From assembly GCF_020616555.1 (NCBI RefSeq), contig NZ_CP085173.1, positions 3,979,501 through 4,043,500 of the forward strand: 64,000 nucleotides of DNA, read 5' to 3'. The translations under genes were made by a program, and so were the position numbers. This DNA comes from Streptomyces longhuiensis. GTDB lineage: Bacteria; Actinomycetota; Actinomycetes; Streptomycetales; Streptomycetaceae. This document shows positions 16,453 to 25,409 of the stretch, in pieces; within the stretch, counting starts at the first letter, position 1, and each line of letters starts with the position of its first letter. The notes beneath the pieces were generated by a model. The model had not been told where the DNA came from. It saw only the letters and a list, made by a program, of their open reading frames with translations, and did no database searches.

Positions 16453-17514
16453 TCAGCTGCCGGTCGCCGACTTCCAGTCCGTCACGTACGTCTGGAGGTT
16501 CTTGTCGATGTCGTTCCAGTCGGGCTCGAAGATCTCGACGCCGTCCATCACCTTGGCGAGGGCGATGGCGTTCTCGTCGGTGGCCTTGACGTCCTTGCGC
16601 GCGGAGAAGCCGCCGCCGATGGAGCTGACCTGCTGCTGCGCCTTGGCGGACAGCATGAAGTCGAGGAGCTTCTTGCCGTTCTCGCTGTGCGGGGCGTTCT
16701 TCACGAGGCCGCCGGCGTAGGGCAGGGCGAACGAGGTCGGCTTGCCGCCGGCCTTCTTCGGGAACCAGATGCCGAGGTTCGGCATGGTCTTGGACTGCGC
16801 GAAGCTCATCTGCACATCGCCGTTGGCGACGAGGAGTTCACCCTTGTCGACCTTGGGGGCGAGCTTGCCGGTGGAGGCGGACGGGCCGACGTTGTTGGCC
16901 TGGAGCTTCTTCAGATAGTCCATGGCGGGCTTCTTGCCGCCGAAGTCGTGCATGGCCTTGACCACGACGGCGGTGCCGTCGCCGGCGACGCCGGGCGTGG
17001 AGTACTGGAGCTTGTTCTTGTATGAGCCGTCGAGCAGTTCGTCCCACGTGGTGGGCGCCGTCTTCAGGTCCTTCTTGTTGTAGACGAAGCCGAAGTAGTT
17101 GTTGACGACGGAGGTCCAGGTGCCGTCGGCGGCCTTGTCGGCCCCGTCGACCTGGTCGGCGCCCTGGGGCGTGTACTTCTGCAGGAGGCCCTTGCCGTCG
17201 GCCTGCTGGATGAACGGCGGGAGCGTCACGATGACGTCGGCCTGGGTGTTCGACTTCTCGCGGGCGGCGCGCTGCACCATCTCGCCGGAGCCGCCCTCGA
17301 CGTACTCGACCTTGATGCCGGTCTTCTTCGTGAAGTCCTTGAAGACCTGGTCGTACCAGCCGTCGCCGTTCTCGCCCTTGAGGCCGTCCGCGCTGTACAC
17401 GGTGACGGTCTTGGCGTCGGAGGCGGCGGAGTTGCCGCCGCAGGCGGAGAGGGTGGCGGCGAGGGCGATGCTTCCGGTGACGGCGGCGATCGGCTTGAGC
17501 GTGTTTCTGCGCAT
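16453..17514 (-). CDS. ABC transporter substrate-binding lipoprotein, 2-aminoethylphosphonate type
   Basis: A 353-residue periplasmic-type binding protein held at the membrane by a lipid on the Cys of LSACGG (about residue 25). The domain starts VTVYSADGLKGENGDGW and includes YNKKDLKTAPTTWDELLD, GVAGDGTAVV and LPYAGGLVKNAPHSENGKKLLDFML. These match family 1 binding proteins for iron or 2-aminoethylphosphonate; the opening SADGL and the permease pairing favour aminoethylphosphonate. The ATG at 17514 has AAGGAG upstream; an apparent longer open frame across the permease gene is not coding. It is the last gene of the operon begun by the ATPase at 20269. Confidence 0.85.
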   Translation of the reverse strand: MRRNTLKPIAAVTGSIALAATLSACGGNSAASDAKTVTVYSADGLKGENGDGWYDQVFKDFTKKTGIKVEYVEGGSGEMVQRAAREKSNTQADVIVTLPPFIQQADGKGLLQKYTPQGADQVDGADKAADGTWTSVVNNYFGFVYNKKDLKTAPTTWDELLDGSYKNKLQYSTPGVAGDGTAVVVKAMHDFGGKKPAMDYLKKLQANNVGPSASTGKLAPKVDKGELLVANGDVQMSFAQSKTMPNLGIWFPKKAGGKPTSFALPYAGGLVKNAPHSENGKKLLDFMLSAKAQQQVSSIGGGFSARKDVKATDENAIALAKVMDGVEIFEPDWNDIDKNLQTYVTDWKSATGS

Positions 17515-17564
17515 GGCGAGGTGAACTCCTTGCAGAGGGTCAGGGCATGGGGGCGGTACGGGGC

Positions 17565-18362
17565 CTAGCGGTACGAGGCCTTGGTGCGGATCCGCGAGAC
17601 GAGCAGCAGGACGAGCAGCGTCGTCGCCATGAGGATCACGGAGATCGCCGATCCGGTGAACAGGGAGCCGCGGTCGGTGATCGCGTAGATCTGCACGGGC
17701 AGCGGCATCCAGTCCGGCGGGTAGAGCATCATCGTGGCGCTCAGCTCGCCCATGGACAGGGCGAAGCAGAGTCCCGCGGCCGCGTTCAGGGACGGCAGCA
17801 GGAGGGGCAGCTTCACCTTCCACAGGACGTACGAGGGGCGGGCGCCGAGCGACGCGGCGGCCTGTTCGTACGCGGGGTCGAGTCGTACGATCGCGGCCGA
17901 AACCGACTGATAGGCGAACGCCGTGACAAGAATCGTGTGCGCCAGGATGACGATCCAGCGGGTGCCGTTGAGCACCATCGGCGGCTGGGAGAACGCGACG
18001 AGCACGGCGAGGCCGACCACGACGGACGGCACGGCGACCGGCAGCATGAACAGGGCGTCGAGCACCCTGCGGCCGCCCTTCTTGAGCGCGGCGGCAGCGA
18101 GCGCGGCCCACGTGCCGATCAGGAGGGCGAGGAGGCTGGCGCTGACAGCGGTGACCAGGCTGGTGGTGAGCGCCTGGAGGGACGCGCCGCTGGTGGCGGC
18201 CCGGTAGTGACCGCCGGTGAATCCGGTCGGAAGGGCGCTCGACCAGCTCGTGGCGAACGACGCGGCGACGATGACGAGCAGCGGCAGCGCGAACAGGGGC
18301 AGGAAGAGGGCGAAGAAGAGGACCCAGGTGGCCCACCTGCCCTTACGGCTATGCACCAGCAC
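17565..18362 (-). CDS. ABC transporter permease, second subunit of phosphonate-type importer
   Basis: A 265-residue inner-membrane subunit with six predicted helices. The coupling-helix signature lies at YEQAAASLGARPSYVLWKVKLPLLLPSL (EAA loop, about 165-195). The protein starts 14 bases inside the preceding permease gene, so the two are coupled. The family is BPD_transp_1. The ending LLVSRIRTKASYR is positively charged and cytosolic. Its partner is the 290-residue permease, and both would contact the ATPase at 19214. Confidence 0.87.
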   Translation of the reverse strand: MLVHSRKGRWATWVLFFALFLPLFALPLLVIVAASFATSWSSALPTGFTGGHYRAATSGASLQALTTSLVTAVSASLLALLIGTWAALAAAALKKGGRRVLDALFMLPVAVPSVVVGLAVLVAFSQPPMVLNGTRWIVILAHTILVTAFAYQSVSAAIVRLDPAYEQAAASLGARPSYVLWKVKLPLLLPSLNAAAGLCFALSMGELSATMMLYPPDWMPLPVQIYAITDRGSLFTGSAISVILMATTLLVLLLVSRIRTKASYR

Positions 18363-19221
18363 GGCGGCTCACCACCCGGTAGAGGCCGTAGAGGCCCACG
18401 GAGATCAGGACGTTGACGACGGCGACCACGCACGCGCCCGGATAGTCGGACTCGAGGATCGCCTTGCTGTACACGAGCATCGGGAGCGTGGTGACGCCCT
18501 TGGCGCCGGTGAAGAGCACGATCCCGAACTCGTTGAGGCACATGACGAGGACGAGGCTGCCACCGGCGGCGAGCGCGGGCAGCGCCTCGGGCAGGATGAC
18601 CTGCCGCACGATGCGGGCGGGCTTCGCGCCCAGGGAGGACGCCACCTCCAGCTGCGCGGTCTCGATCTGCGAGAACGCGGCGAGCAGCGGCCGCATCACG
18701 AACGGCGTGAAGTACGTGATCTCGGCGAGGAGCACGCCCCACGGGGTGGTCAGGAACTGGAAGGGCCCGGAGGCGGCGCCCGTGACGTCCGTCCACAGTC
18801 CGTTGGCCATGCCCACGGATCCGTAGACGAAGAGCAGCGCGAGGGTGATCAGGAAGGACGGGAAGGAGAGGAACACGTCGATGAACTTGGCGACGGCCTT
18901 TCCGCCGGGGAACGGGACGAACGCGATGACGAGCGCGAGCGCGAACCCGAGCACGAGGCATCCGGCGGTCGCCCCCAGCGCCAGCCACACCGTCGTCCCG
19001 AGCGCCTCCCGGAACGCGGACGAGGCGAAGACGTCGGCGTACGGCGCGAGGGAGGTGCCGCCGGTGTCGGGCCGCACGGACTGCTGCACGACGAGGGCGA
19101 GCGGGTAGAGGAACACGAGGGCGAGTACGGCGACGGGCGGCAGCGCCCACACCCACTTCGGCATCCCCTTGCGGGGGTTCGCCGCCTTGCTCACCGGCGT
19201 GCTCAGCGTGGCGCTAGCCAT
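18349..19221 (-). CDS. ABC transporter permease, first subunit of phosphonate-type importer
   Basis: A 290-residue permease with six helices. It has an Ala/Ser-rich, probably cytosolic N-terminus before the first helix (WVWALPPVAVLALVFLYPLAL). The EAA coupling motif is LEVASSLGAKPARIVRQVILPEALP. The loop after helix 1 (SVRPDTGGTSLAPYADVF) is extracytoplasmic. The start overlaps the ATPase stop by eight bases, so the operon is tightly packed. It is homologous to the first half of PotB/AfuB-type permeases, which are often fused elsewhere; here they are separate genes. Confidence 0.87.
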   Translation of the reverse strand: MASATLSTPVSKAANPRKGMPKWVWALPPVAVLALVFLYPLALVVQQSVRPDTGGTSLAPYADVFASSAFREALGTTVWLALGATAGCLVLGFALALVIAFVPFPGGKAVAKFIDVFLSFPSFLITLALLFVYGSVGMANGLWTDVTGAASGPFQFLTTPWGVLLAEITYFTPFVMRPLLAAFSQIETAQLEVASSLGAKPARIVRQVILPEALPALAAGGSLVLVMCLNEFGIVLFTGAKGVTTLPMLVYSKAILESDYPGACVVAVVNVLISVGLYGLYRVVSRRAGA

Positions 19222-20269
19222 CCTTGCTCACCCCGGCCGAGAGCAGCACCGCGTCCTCGGGTGCGAAGTGCACGGTGACCTCGTCGCCGAGCGCGGGCGG
19301 GGTGCGCAGTTCACGCAGGTCGGCCTTGAGCCGGTGCTCGTCCACGTCGACGTACAGGCGGTGGGTGGAGCCGCGCCACTGGACCTCGGACACGGAGCCG
19401 GTGAGGGCGTTGGGCCCGTCGCCGAGTCCGACGAGGTGCGGGCGCACGCACAGCGTGGCGGACACCCCGGAGGCGACGTCGCCGGTGGGCACCTTCAGCT
19501 GGGCGCCGGCGAAGGACACCGACCCCGAACCCACCTGTACGGGAAGGAGGTTGGCGTTGCCCACGAAGGAGGCGGTGAACTCGGTGCGGGGCCTGCGGTA
19601 CAGCTCCTGCGGGGTCCCGCAGTCCTGGAGCCGCGCCTTGTCCATGACCGCGATCCGGTCGGCGAGGGTGAGCGCCTCGACCTGGTCGTGGGTGACGTAG
19701 AGGATCGACACGTCGGGCAACTCGCGGTGCAGGCGGGCCAGTTCGGCCAGCATGCCGGAGCGCAACTGCGCGTCGAGCGCGGACAGCGGCTCGTCGAGCA
19801 GGAGCACCCCGGGCCGGATGGCGAGGGCCCGCGCGATGGCGACGCGCTGCTGCTGTCCGCCGGACAGCTCGCGCGGGTAGCGCTTCGCGTAGGAGGCCAT
19901 GCCGGTCATTTCCAGGGCCTCGATGACCCGGGCGGGGATCTCGGCCTTGGCGACCTTCTGCGCCTTCAGGCCGAAGGCGACGTTGTCCTCCACGCGCAGG
20001 TGCGGGAACAGGGCGTACTGCTGGACGACCATGCCGATGCCGCGCCGGTGGGGCGGCAGGTCCGTGACGTCGCGGTCGCCGATCAGGACGCGGCCCGTCG
20101 CCGGCCGCACGAATCCGGCGACGGCGCGCAGGGCCGTCGTCTTGCCGGAGCCGGACGGGCCGAGCAGCGCCATGACCTCGCCGGGCTCGACCGTCAGGTC
20201 GAGGGAGTGGAGGACGGTGTTCGCACCGTAGGCGACGGACACCTTGTCGAAGCGGATGCCGCTGGCCAT
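19214..20269 (-). CDS. ABC transporter ATP-binding protein (PotA/AfuC type)
   Basis: A 351-residue ATPase. Walker A is GPSGSGKTT near residue 37, the Q-loop is VVQQYALFPHL, the signature is LSGGQQQRVAIARAL, Walker B is VLLLDEPLSALD, and the switch His is in YVTHDQVEAL. A TOBE domain (about 265-345) follows. It powers import by the two permeases and the binding protein downstream. This is the first gene of the four-gene operon, 186 bases after the GntR-type regulator on the same strand, and so is probably transcribed from its own promoter. Confidence 0.9.
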   Translation of the reverse strand: MASGIRFDKVSVAYGANTVLHSLDLTVEPGEVMALLGPSGSGKTTALRAVAGFVRPATGRVLIGDRDVTDLPPHRRGIGMVVQQYALFPHLRVEDNVAFGLKAQKVAKAEIPARVIEALEMTGMASYAKRYPRELSGGQQQRVAIARALAIRPGVLLLDEPLSALDAQLRSGMLAELARLHRELPDVSILYVTHDQVEALTLADRIAVMDKARLQDCGTPQELYRRPRTEFTASFVGNANLLPVQVGSGSVSFAGAQLKVPTGDVASGVSATLCVRPHLVGLGDGPNALTGSVSEVQWRGSTHRLYVDVDEHRLKADLRELRTPPALGDEVTVHFAPEDAVLLSAGVSKDG

Positions 20270-20455
20270 CAGCTCTCAGCTCCCAGGCGCACGGCGGGTA
20301 TGGGGTCGGTCTTCTCTCTCACGGCGGCCACGCTCCTCGGGACGGATGACCCGCACCGGTCCGCACGGCAACGAGACGGTGAACGGCCCCCCAAGGTTGG
20401 CCTAGACCCGTTACGTTTCCGTTACCGATGTGGGTCAACTGTCGCCCCCCGGCGC

Positions 20456-21214
20456 TCAGTTGCCCAAACGCGTGGTGAACGAGAACCGGTCTCCCCGGTA
20501 AAGCGTCCGCACCCTTTCCGTGGGCCGGCCGCTCGTGTCGGACGACACCCGGTGGATGAGAAGCATCGGCAGGGCGGGCGGCGTGCCGATCAGGAGGGCC
20601 TCGCGCGGGGTGGCCAGCACGGTCTCGATGCGCTCGTCGGCGGACCCGAACTCGATCCCGAGCCGCTCGTGCACATACGTGTAGAAGGACGAGTCCGGGT
20701 CGAAGTCGACGTCGAGGCGCGGCATCCGCGCCACGGCGACATAAGTGCTCTCCAGGCCGACGCGCTCGTCGTCGGCGAGCAGCACACGCTCCATGTGCCA
20801 CACCGGCTCGCCCCGCTCGACCTCGATCTCGCCGGCGAGGGCGGGCGGGCACGGGAAGCGGTCGAGGCCGATGAGCGTACGTCCCGGGCGGCGGCCCTGG
20901 CGGCGCACGCCCTCGGTGTAGCTGGCCATCGACAGCGGCTGCTCCAGCTTGGGCCCGGCGACGACCGTCGCCCGGCCCTGGCGGCGCAGGCGCCCTTCGA
21001 GCAGCAGCTCGCGCAGCGCCTGGCGCACGGTCTCGCGCGCCACCTCGAAGCGCAGGGCCAGGTCCCGTTCGGTGGGCAGCGGTTCGCCCTCGCCCAGCTC
21101 GTCGAGGAGCGCGGAGACATGGGCCTTGACCGCGTAGTACTTCGGGATGCGGCCGTGCTCGGGGATGCCGGCGCGTACGGGTGCGCCAGGTGCCTGGTCG
21201 TTCGGGTAATCCAC
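20456..21214 (-). CDS. GntR/HutC-family regulator with UTRA domain
   Basis: A 252-residue repressor-type regulator. The N-terminal winged helix has the motifs EGEPLPTERDLALRFEVARETVRQALREL and RRQGRATVV. The C-terminal UTRA domain contains PVWHMERVLLADDERVGLESTYV and an ending with VRTLYRGDRFSFTTRL. The start is placed at GTG 21214, which gives the family length; the open frame extends 150 codons upstream in a low-complexity composition that does not look coding. There is no good ribosome site, so a leaderless start is possible. The neighbouring phosphonate-type ABC operon is the likely target. Confidence 0.83.
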   Translation of the reverse strand: MDYPNDQAPGAPVRAGIPEHGRIPKYYAVKAHVSALLDELGEGEPLPTERDLALRFEVARETVRQALRELLLEGRLRRQGRATVVAGPKLEQPLSMASYTEGVRRQGRRPGRTLIGLDRFPCPPALAGEIEVERGEPVWHMERVLLADDERVGLESTYVAVARMPRLDVDFDPDSSFYTYVHERLGIEFGSADERIETVLATPREALLIGTPPALPMLLIHRVSSDTSGRPTERVRTLYRGDRFSFTTRLGN

Positions 21215-21305
21215 CCAGGGATGTTCGCAGACATTCGTTGACGCGGTGTCGGGGGCGGTCCCGCAGCGCGGTGCGCGCGGCGGGCGGTGTGGCCGGAATC
21301 CACCC

Positions 21306-22334
21306 TCACCGGCGGTCGGTGCGCAGCCGCCGGGAGGCCGCCACGAGGGCCGCGCCGCCGACGAGCAGGGCGCCGGACGTGAGACCGAGTCCGCGCAGGG
21401 AGCGCGGGCCGGTCCGCGCGAGTTCGCCGGGGGCGAGGGGGAGATCGCCTCGGTCGCCGTGGTCACCTTGGTCGTCCTCGGTGCCTGTGCCTGTGCCTGT
21501 GCCGGTGTCCGTGCCTGTACCGGCACCCGTCTCCGTATCGGCGCTGGGGGTGGGATCGGGGGCGGTGGCGGTGGGCTTGGGGGCGGTGGTGGTGGGGCCG
21601 GGCCCGTCGGTGGGCCGGCCGCTCGCGGTGCCGCTGTCGCGGCCGGGCTCCAGCAGGCCGTCATCCCTTGCGCCGGGTTCGTCGCGCTGCTCGCCGGGAG
21701 GCCGTCCGGACGCCTCGCCCGGGGGCCGCCCTGACGGCTCGCCGCCCTCGTCCCTCTCCTCGTCGGTCAGGGTGAACCGGTAGTCGCCCGACTCCCCCAC
21801 CCAGTCGCCGTCGTCGTCCCGGCGCTGCACGACGGCCGCGTTGGCGACGACGCTGTTCGGGCGGGTGTCGGAGGTGAAGGCGAGCCGGGCCCGGACGGTG
21901 ACGGTCTTGCCCGGGCCCACTCGGAAGCCGGGGAAGCCGTCGTCGAAGACGCCGATGTTCTCGTCCCGGTCGGTCCGTTCGAAGCGGACGGGGTGTTGGC
22001 GCCCGCCGTCGGAGAACTCCAGCTGGATCTGCCGGGTCACCAGCGTCCGCTGCTTGTCGATGAGTACGAGGACGGGGTGGATGCCGGCGCACTCGGCGTC
22101 GGTCTTGTTCGTCAGGTCGAGGGACCAGGTCCGGAAGCCGCCGCCGGGGTGGTAGGTCGTGGGGCCGCCGTGGATGCGGGTGCCGATCGGGAAGTCGGCG
22201 GGGTGCTCGGCGGAGCAGGTGGGCTCGCGCGGCCCGGACCCGGACCCGACCGGGTCGGCCGCGAGGGCGGGGCCGCCAATCACCACCGAGGTCAGGGCCA
22301 TGGCGGTGACGGCGAGCGGGATACGCGGTCGCAT
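21306..22334 (-). CDS. Secreted surface protein with LARTG sorting signal
   Basis: A 342-residue wall protein. The signal peptide ends at PALA near residue 29. A beta-rich domain follows, roughly 30-175 (TRIHGGPTTYHPGG to VVQRRDDDGDWVG), with two cysteines. After it comes a long disordered stalk of Pro/Gly/Arg and an alternating Gly-Thr run. The sorting signal is LARTG, then a helix (LGLTSGALLVGGAALVAA) and the tail SRRLRTDRR. LAXTG is the motif of class E sortases in Streptomyces, which fits the class E enzyme at 27686, though chaplin sortases elsewhere could also serve. The function of the domain is unknown. Confidence 0.85.
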   Translation of the reverse strand: MRPRIPLAVTAMALTSVVIGGPALAADPVGSGSGPREPTCSAEHPADFPIGTRIHGGPTTYHPGGGFRTWSLDLTNKTDAECAGIHPVLVLIDKQRTLVTRQIQLEFSDGGRQHPVRFERTDRDENIGVFDDGFPGFRVGPGKTVTVRARLAFTSDTRPNSVVANAAVVQRRDDDGDWVGESGDYRFTLTDEERDEGGEPSGRPPGEASGRPPGEQRDEPGARDDGLLEPGRDSGTASGRPTDGPGPTTTAPKPTATAPDPTPSADTETGAGTGTDTGTGTGTGTEDDQGDHGDRGDLPLAPGELARTGPRSLRGLGLTSGALLVGGAALVAASRRLRTDRR

Positions 22335-22457
22335 GGGGAGCCTTTGCTGATCGCGGGTCGGGAAGGGTACATCCGCCGCGACCGTGTCACGCGCGCCGCG
22401 CCCTGCGCAGGACCAGCGGGGCCCCGTACGGCCCGATGCACGAGCGATTCCGCTCGA

Positions 22458-23675
22458 TCAGCTCAGATTTCTGTCATTCCGGTTGGCCGGGAAGCGACCG
22501 TGCGCCCGGCCGAACAGGGGTGCGAGGACCAGTTGGGCCGCGCCCTCGACCACCACGCTCTCCGACCCCGGCGCACGCAGGACCGGGACCTCCACCGTGC
22601 CCCCGCGCCGCGCCCGCTCCCCGAGCACCGCCCGCACCCCTTCGACGAAGCGCTCCTCGGCGGCCGCGACCGTACGCCCGCCGAGCAGGACGAGGTCGAT
22701 GTCGAGGAGGCCGACCATGTTCGCCGCGCCCTCGCCGAGCACGCGCGCGGCCTCGTCGAAGGAACCGGCGGCGACCGCCGCGAGGCACAGCGCCTCGATG
22801 CAGCCGCGATTGCCGCAGCCGCAGAGCGGGCCGTCCAGCTGGATCACCTGGTGGCCGAATTCGCCCGCACCGGTGTGCGGCCCGCGGTAGGGCGCGCCAC
22901 CCAGGACGAGTCCGGCGCCCAGTCCCGTACCGAGGTGGAGGTACGCGAACGCGTCGCCGCACCCGGCGAGCGCGAGGCCGAGCGCGGCCGCGTTGGTGTC
23001 CTTGTCCACGACCACCGGAAGCCCGAGCCGCCCCGCGAGCGCGTCCCGCAGCGGGAACCCGTCCCACTCGGGGAAGCCGGTGACACGGTGCAGCACCCCG
23101 GAGATGTGGTCGAGGGGACCGGGCAGCGCGACGCCCACGCCCAGGACGCCGGGGGTAGGGGGTTCCGGATGTACGGGGTCCTGCGCGTCGGTCCGGCCCG
23201 GGTCCCCCGCGTCCGCGTCCCCGTCGCCCGCTCCTGCGATCGCTCCCGCTCCCGCCTCCGCGAGCAGCGCCTCCACCTCGCGCGCCGCCGCCTCCACCAC
23301 CGCGTCGCCGCCCGCGCCGAAGGCCAGCGGGGAGCGGCGTTCGGCGACGACCGCGCCCGCGAGGTCGACCAGGACCGCCGTCAGTTCGTCGCGGTCCAGG
23401 TGCAGCCCGACCGCGTACCCCGCGTCCGGCACGAGGCGCAGGACGGTGCGCGGCTTGCCGCCCGTCGAGGCGCGCCGGCCGGTGTCCGTGACCAGGCCCT
23501 GCTCCCTGAGCCGCGCCGTGATCTTGCTGACGCCCTGCGGGGTGAGGCCCGTGCGCTCGGCCAGTTCGAGCCTGCTGATGCCCTCGTCACCCGCCGTGCG
23601 CAGCAGATCGAGTACGAGTGCGGCGTTATGGCCTCGCAGCACCGCCAGATTGACCCCGGAGTAAGCCCTGTTCAC
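22458..23675 (-). CDS. ROK-family transcriptional regulator
   Basis: A 405-residue repressor with an N-terminal winged helix (LRTAGDEGISRLELAERTGLTPQGVSKITARL). A sugar-kinase-like ROK domain follows, containing the ATP/sugar motifs DKDTNAAALG and HLGTGLGAGLVLGG. The zinc-site cluster GEFGHQVIQLDGPLCGCGNRGCIEAL has the expected His and three Cys. An acidic, Asp/Gly-rich insertion around residues 155-185 is longer than usual. The GTG at 23675 is chosen because homologues begin with the same NRAYSG-type segment. It diverges from the Gfo/Idh oxidoreductase at 23731 over 55 bases, so it probably controls that gene. Confidence 0.87.
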   Translation of the reverse strand: MNRAYSGVNLAVLRGHNAALVLDLLRTAGDEGISRLELAERTGLTPQGVSKITARLREQGLVTDTGRRASTGGKPRTVLRLVPDAGYAVGLHLDRDELTAVLVDLAGAVVAERRSPLAFGAGGDAVVEAAAREVEALLAEAGAGAIAGAGDGDADAGDPGRTDAQDPVHPEPPTPGVLGVGVALPGPLDHISGVLHRVTGFPEWDGFPLRDALAGRLGLPVVVDKDTNAAALGLALAGCGDAFAYLHLGTGLGAGLVLGGAPYRGPHTGAGEFGHQVIQLDGPLCGCGNRGCIEALCLAAVAAGSFDEAARVLGEGAANMVGLLDIDLVLLGGRTVAAAEERFVEGVRAVLGERARRGGTVEVPVLRAPGSESVVVEGAAQLVLAPLFGRAHGRFPANRNDRNLS

Positions 23676-23730
23676 TCCCCCATTGTCCCTTCCGCTTGCA
23701 CTTTGGCAACACCGTTGCTTAAGTGGATGC

Positions 23731-24840
23731 ATGACTGAAGGCATGACATCAGGTACGGCTGGGACCACCGGCTCCCCCCTCCGCGTCGGTCTCGTCGGCT
23801 ACGGCCTGGCGGGCTCCGTCTTCCACGCCCCGCTGATCGCCGCGACCGACGGCCTCGTGCTCGACACGGTCGTCACCTCGAACCCGGAGCGCCAGGCGCA
23901 GGCCCGCGCCTCCTTCGGCGACGGCATCCGCTGCGTGGCCACCCCCGACGAGCTGTGGGCGCGGGCCGACGAGCTCGACCTGATCGTCATCGCCTCCCCG
24001 AACAAGACGCACGTACCGATCGCGACGGCCGCCCTCAAGGCGGGCCTCCCGGTCGTCGTCGACAAGCCGATCGCCGGCACCGCGGCCGAGGCGCGCGAGC
24101 TGGCGGCGCTCGCCGAGGAGCGCGGCCTGCTGCTCTCGGTCTTCCAGAACCGCCGCTGGGACAACGACTTCCTCACGCTGCGGAGCCTGATCGCGGAGGG
24201 CGAGCTCGGCGACGTCTGGCGCTTCGAGTCGCGCTTCGAGCGCTGGCGGCCGCAGCCCAAGGGCGGCTGGCGCGAGTCCGGCGACCCGGAAGAGATCGGA
24301 GGTCTCCTCTACGATCTCGGCAGCCACGTCGTCGACCAGGCCCTCGTCCTGTTCGGCCCGGCCGTCTCGGTCCACGCGGAGTCCGACGTGCGGCGCGCGG
24401 GCGCGGCGGCCGACGACGACACGTTCATCGCGATCACGCACGCGAACGGCGTCCGCTCCCACCTCTACGTCTCCGCGACCGCGGCCCAGCTCGGCCCGCG
24501 CTTCCGCGTCCTCGGCTCGCAGGCCGGCTACGTGAAGTACGGCCTCGACCCGCAGGAGGCGGTGCTGCGCGAGGGCGTGATCCCGGCAGCCGGCGAGTCC
24601 TGGGGCGTGGAGCCCGAGTCGATGTGGGGACGGATCGGCTCCGGTGAGTCCCCGCTGACCGGCGGGGGACGCCCCGTCGAGACGCTCCCCGGCGCCTACC
24701 CCGCGTACTACGCGGCCGTCGCCGCCGCCCTGCGCGGCACGGGCGAGAACCCGGTCACCGCCGAGCAGGCCGCGGCCGCGCTCGACGTCCTGGAGGCGGC
24801 CCGCCGCTCGGCCCGCGACGGTGTGACGGTGACCCTGTGA
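23731..24840 (+). CDS. Gfo/Idh/MocA-family oxidoreductase
   Basis: A 369-residue NAD(P)-dependent sugar or inositol-type dehydrogenase. The Rossmann motif is GLVGYGLAGSVFHAPLI, with the cofactor-edge segment ASPNKTHVPIA and the catalytic lysine in DKPIAG. The C-terminal alpha/beta domain includes the block GGLLYDLGSHVVDQAL, which carries the usual Asp and His. Starts at 23731 and 23743 are both possible; neither has a strong ribosome site and a leaderless message is plausible. It overlaps the next gene by four bases. The divergent ROK regulator suggests a carbohydrate substrate. Confidence 0.87.
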   Translation: MTEGMTSGTAGTTGSPLRVGLVGYGLAGSVFHAPLIAATDGLVLDTVVTSNPERQAQARASFGDGIRCVATPDELWARADELDLIVIASPNKTHVPIATAALKAGLPVVVDKPIAGTAAEARELAALAEERGLLLSVFQNRRWDNDFLTLRSLIAEGELGDVWRFESRFERWRPQPKGGWRESGDPEEIGGLLYDLGSHVVDQALVLFGPAVSVHAESDVRRAGAAADDDTFIAITHANGVRSHLYVSATAAQLGPRFRVLGSQAGYVKYGLDPQEAVLREGVIPAAGESWGVEPESMWGRIGSGESPLTGGGRPVETLPGAYPAYYAAVAAALRGTGENPVTAEQAAAALDVLEAARRSARDGVTVTL

Positions 24841-25301
24841 GCGCGCCGACGGTCGAGGAGATCGAGGAGCAGGAGCGGCGCTTGGTCCTGCCGAAGTTCG
24901 GTCACGAGGACGCCTGGGAGCTGGGCTCGCTGCTCGTCGAGCTGGCCAGGGAGCGCAAGGCTCCGGTGGCGATCGACATCACGCGTGGCGGCCAGCAGCT
25001 CTTCCACGCGGCACTCCCCGGCTCGACTCCGGACAACGACGCCTGGATCGCCCGCAAGCGCCGCGTCGTGGAGCGCTACGCCTGCTCGTCGCTGCTGGTC
25101 GGAACCCGTTTCCGGGCGAAGGGCACGACGTTCGAGGACTCGTCCCGGCTCGACCCGGACACGTACGCGGCGCACGGCGGCGCGTTCCCGCTCGCCGTCG
25201 AGGGCGCGGGAGTCATCGGAGCGGTGGTGGTCTCCGGCCTCCCCCAGCTGGAGGACCACGCACTGGTGGTCAAGGCCCTGGACCTCTTCATCACGGGCTA
25301 G
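24837..25301 (+). CDS. UPF0303 / heme-degrading-domain (HbpS-like) protein
   Basis: A 154-residue small soluble protein of the UPF0303 group, which shares the fold of HbpS and GlcG-like proteins. Visible family segments are KFGHEDAWELGSLLVELA, VAIDITRGGQQLFHAALPG, TPDNDAWIARKRRVVERY and HGGAFPLAVEGAGVIGAVVVSGLPQLEDHALV. No signal peptide is present. The GTG start overlaps the upstream dehydrogenase stop (GTGA), so it is translated from the same message. A heme role is known only for some relatives; here it may serve the same sugar pathway. Confidence 0.8.
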   Translation: MSAPTVEEIEEQERRLVLPKFGHEDAWELGSLLVELARERKAPVAIDITRGGQQLFHAALPGSTPDNDAWIARKRRVVERYACSSLLVGTRFRAKGTTFEDSSRLDPDTYAAHGGAFPLAVEGAGVIGAVVVSGLPQLEDHALVVKALDLFITG

Positions 25302-25306
25302 ACACA

Positions 25307-25402
25307 CGCCCCGTAAGGGGCGCGGGGAACCGCGCGACCAGCCACCACGGGCCGGCGGCCGGCGAAACGGCCACCGGCCCCCGCGGTTCCCCCGCCCCCA
25401 CG
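25307..25402. repeat. Streptomyces-type interspersed intergenic repeat
   Basis: The stretch starting CCCCGTAAGGGGCGCGGGGAA, passing through GCGCGACCAGCCACCACGG and ending in GCGGTTCCCCCGCCCC, resembles a dispersed element often found between convergent genes in Streptomyces. Its arms GCGGGGAACCGCG and CGCGGTTCCCCCGC can pair. It lies between converging genes and probably acts as a two-way terminator. Confidence 0.6.
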
Positions 25403-25409
25403 CGGAGCG

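Noticed and set aside
17515..18336. Extension of the binding-protein frame across the permease gene
   Set aside because: The signal peptide and lipobox begin at 17514 with AAGGAG upstream; the extension is the shadow of the permease.
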